A stretch of 7,053 bases of DNA, taken from contig DEHM01000017.1 in assembly GCA_002351925.1 (NCBI GenBank), positions 35,629 through 42,681 of the forward strand, given 5' to 3'. Source of the stretch: Bacteroidales bacterium UBA2800. Lineage in GTDB: Bacteria > Bacteroidota > Bacteroidia > Bacteroidales > Paludibacteraceae. A program made the translations under genes and the position numbers. Under the pieces are notes generated by a model. That model did not search any database and had not been told where the DNA came from. It saw nothing but the letters and a program-made list of their open reading frames with translations. This document shows positions 6,547-7,053 of the stretch, piece by piece (positions within the stretch are counted from its first letter, which is position 1; each line of letters begins with the position of its first letter).

Positions 6547-6586
6547 ACTAGTTTTCTAGATTTCTAGAACTCTAGATTTCTAGATT
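6547..6586. repeat. Five tandem 8-bp palindromic units (TCTAGA core) spanning the gdhA stop
   Basis: Four copies of the palindrome TCTAGA begin at 6555, 6563, 6571 and 6579, exactly 8 bp apart. A degenerate fifth, ACTAGT, occupies 6547-6552. The two-base spacers are TT, TT, AC, TT and TT. The gdhA stop codon (6580-6582, minus strand) lies inside the last unit, so the array supplies the end of gdhA and most of the 46-nt spacer before kbl. Each unit is self-complementary, so the transcript could pair in several registers. There is no following T-run of terminator type. Confidence 0.85.
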
Positions 6587-7053
6587 ATACCCTGTTCAAG
6601 CATAGCTGTCGCAACCTTCATAAAGCCGGCGATGTTGGCGCCTTTGACGTAGTCGATATGTCCGTCGGCTTGGCGGCCGAACTTAACGCATTGCTCGTGG
6701 ATAGACTCCATGATATGGTGGAGACGTGCGTCTACCTCTTCGGCTTTCCAGCTGAGGTGCTCGGCGTTCTGGGTCATCTCGAGGCCGGAGGTAGCTACGC
6801 CACCTGCGTTGACAGCCTTACCCGGCGCAAAGAGCACACCGTTGGACTGGAAGAAATGGATAGCGCCAGGCTGGCAGCCCATGTTGCTGACCTCGCAGCA
6901 GCACCAGCAGCCGTTGGCCTTGAGTTCGCGAGCGTCATCCTCAGAGAGCTCATTCTGGAACGCACACGGCAGGGCGATGTCGCACGGGACGGACCATGCT
7001 TTTTTGTCGGCCGTGAAGACGCAGTCCTTGGGGAACTTATCCGCCATATCTTG
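6580..7053 (-). CDS. gdhA: NADP-type glutamate dehydrogenase, C-terminal part (5' end outside window)
   Basis: Glutamate dehydrogenase interconverts 2-oxoglutarate plus ammonium and L-glutamate, linking nitrogen assimilation to carbon metabolism. Only the last 157 codons are present. The frame continues unbroken to the right edge, and an internal ATG at 7045-7047 is not the real start because family members have about 445 residues. Recognisable blocks, numbered from that Met, are PCDIALPCAFQNEL (21-34), APGKAVNAGGVATSGLEM, VDARLHHIM and KGANIAGFMKVA, all typical of the small hexameric (E. coli GdhA-like) class. Where E. coli has a stretch around EGANMP, this protein has a cysteine-rich stretch reading CWCCCEVSNMGC (47-58), which I think is the Bacteroidales variant, from memory. 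The stop codon lies inside an 8-bp tandem repeat, and kbl follows after 46 nt. Confidence 0.95.
   Translation of the reverse strand, partial: QDMADKFPKDCVFTADKKAWSVPCDIALPCAFQNELSEDDARELKANGCWCCCEVSNMGCQPGAIHFFQSNGVLFAPGKAVNAGGVATSGLEMTQNAEHLSWKAEEVDARLHHIMESIHEQCVKFGRQADGHIDYVKGANIAGFMKVATAMLEQGII

Overview
The window looks like chromosomal DNA from a Bacteroidota bacterium, most likely of the order Bacteroidales. The evidence is a TAnnTTTG-type promoter element at the left edge, short A/T-rich leaders with little Shine-Dalgarno signal, and protein variants that read like Bacteroidales versions: a long M16 peptidase with a signal peptide, and a glutamate dehydrogenase with a CEVSNMG motif. 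The family-level placement is inference. No phage, insertion sequence, CRISPR array or defence system is visible; this is mostly core metabolism and housekeeping.

Layout. On the + strand, positions 1-361 hold a promoter-like element (13-20), about 210 nt of non-coding sequence that can fold into four consecutive hairpins (26-228), a tRNA-Ser(UGA) (238-322) and a terminator hairpin (about 327-361). That terminator also ends the opposing gene cluster, and has its better U-tract on that strand. From 377 to the right edge every gene is on the minus strand, tightly packed. In transcription order they are gdhA (3' part only), kbl, tdh, an M16 zinc peptidase and era. Gaps are 46, 89, 16 and 1 nt, with no terminator hairpin seen between them, so one transcript could cover all five.

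Function. Kbl and Tdh form the two-step route from L-threonine to glycine plus acetyl-CoA. Glutamate dehydrogenase links ammonia to 2-oxoglutarate/glutamate. The exported M16 peptidase would cut peptides in the envelope. Together these suggest peptide and amino-acid use, with the ribosome-assembly GTPase Era carried at the distal end. That joint role is inferred from gene order.

Most unusual. (1) The structured segment before the tRNA has the only promoter-like element seen to the left of the tRNA, placed so that transcription would begin near the first base of its first hairpin. It may be an undescribed small RNA or a long tRNA leader. (2) Three of the four gene junctions carry different 7-8 bp tandem repeats at translation starts or stops, including five heptamers inside the start of era. 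(3) A degenerate element of about 30 bp occurs both in the pre-tRNA segment and between kbl and tdh.
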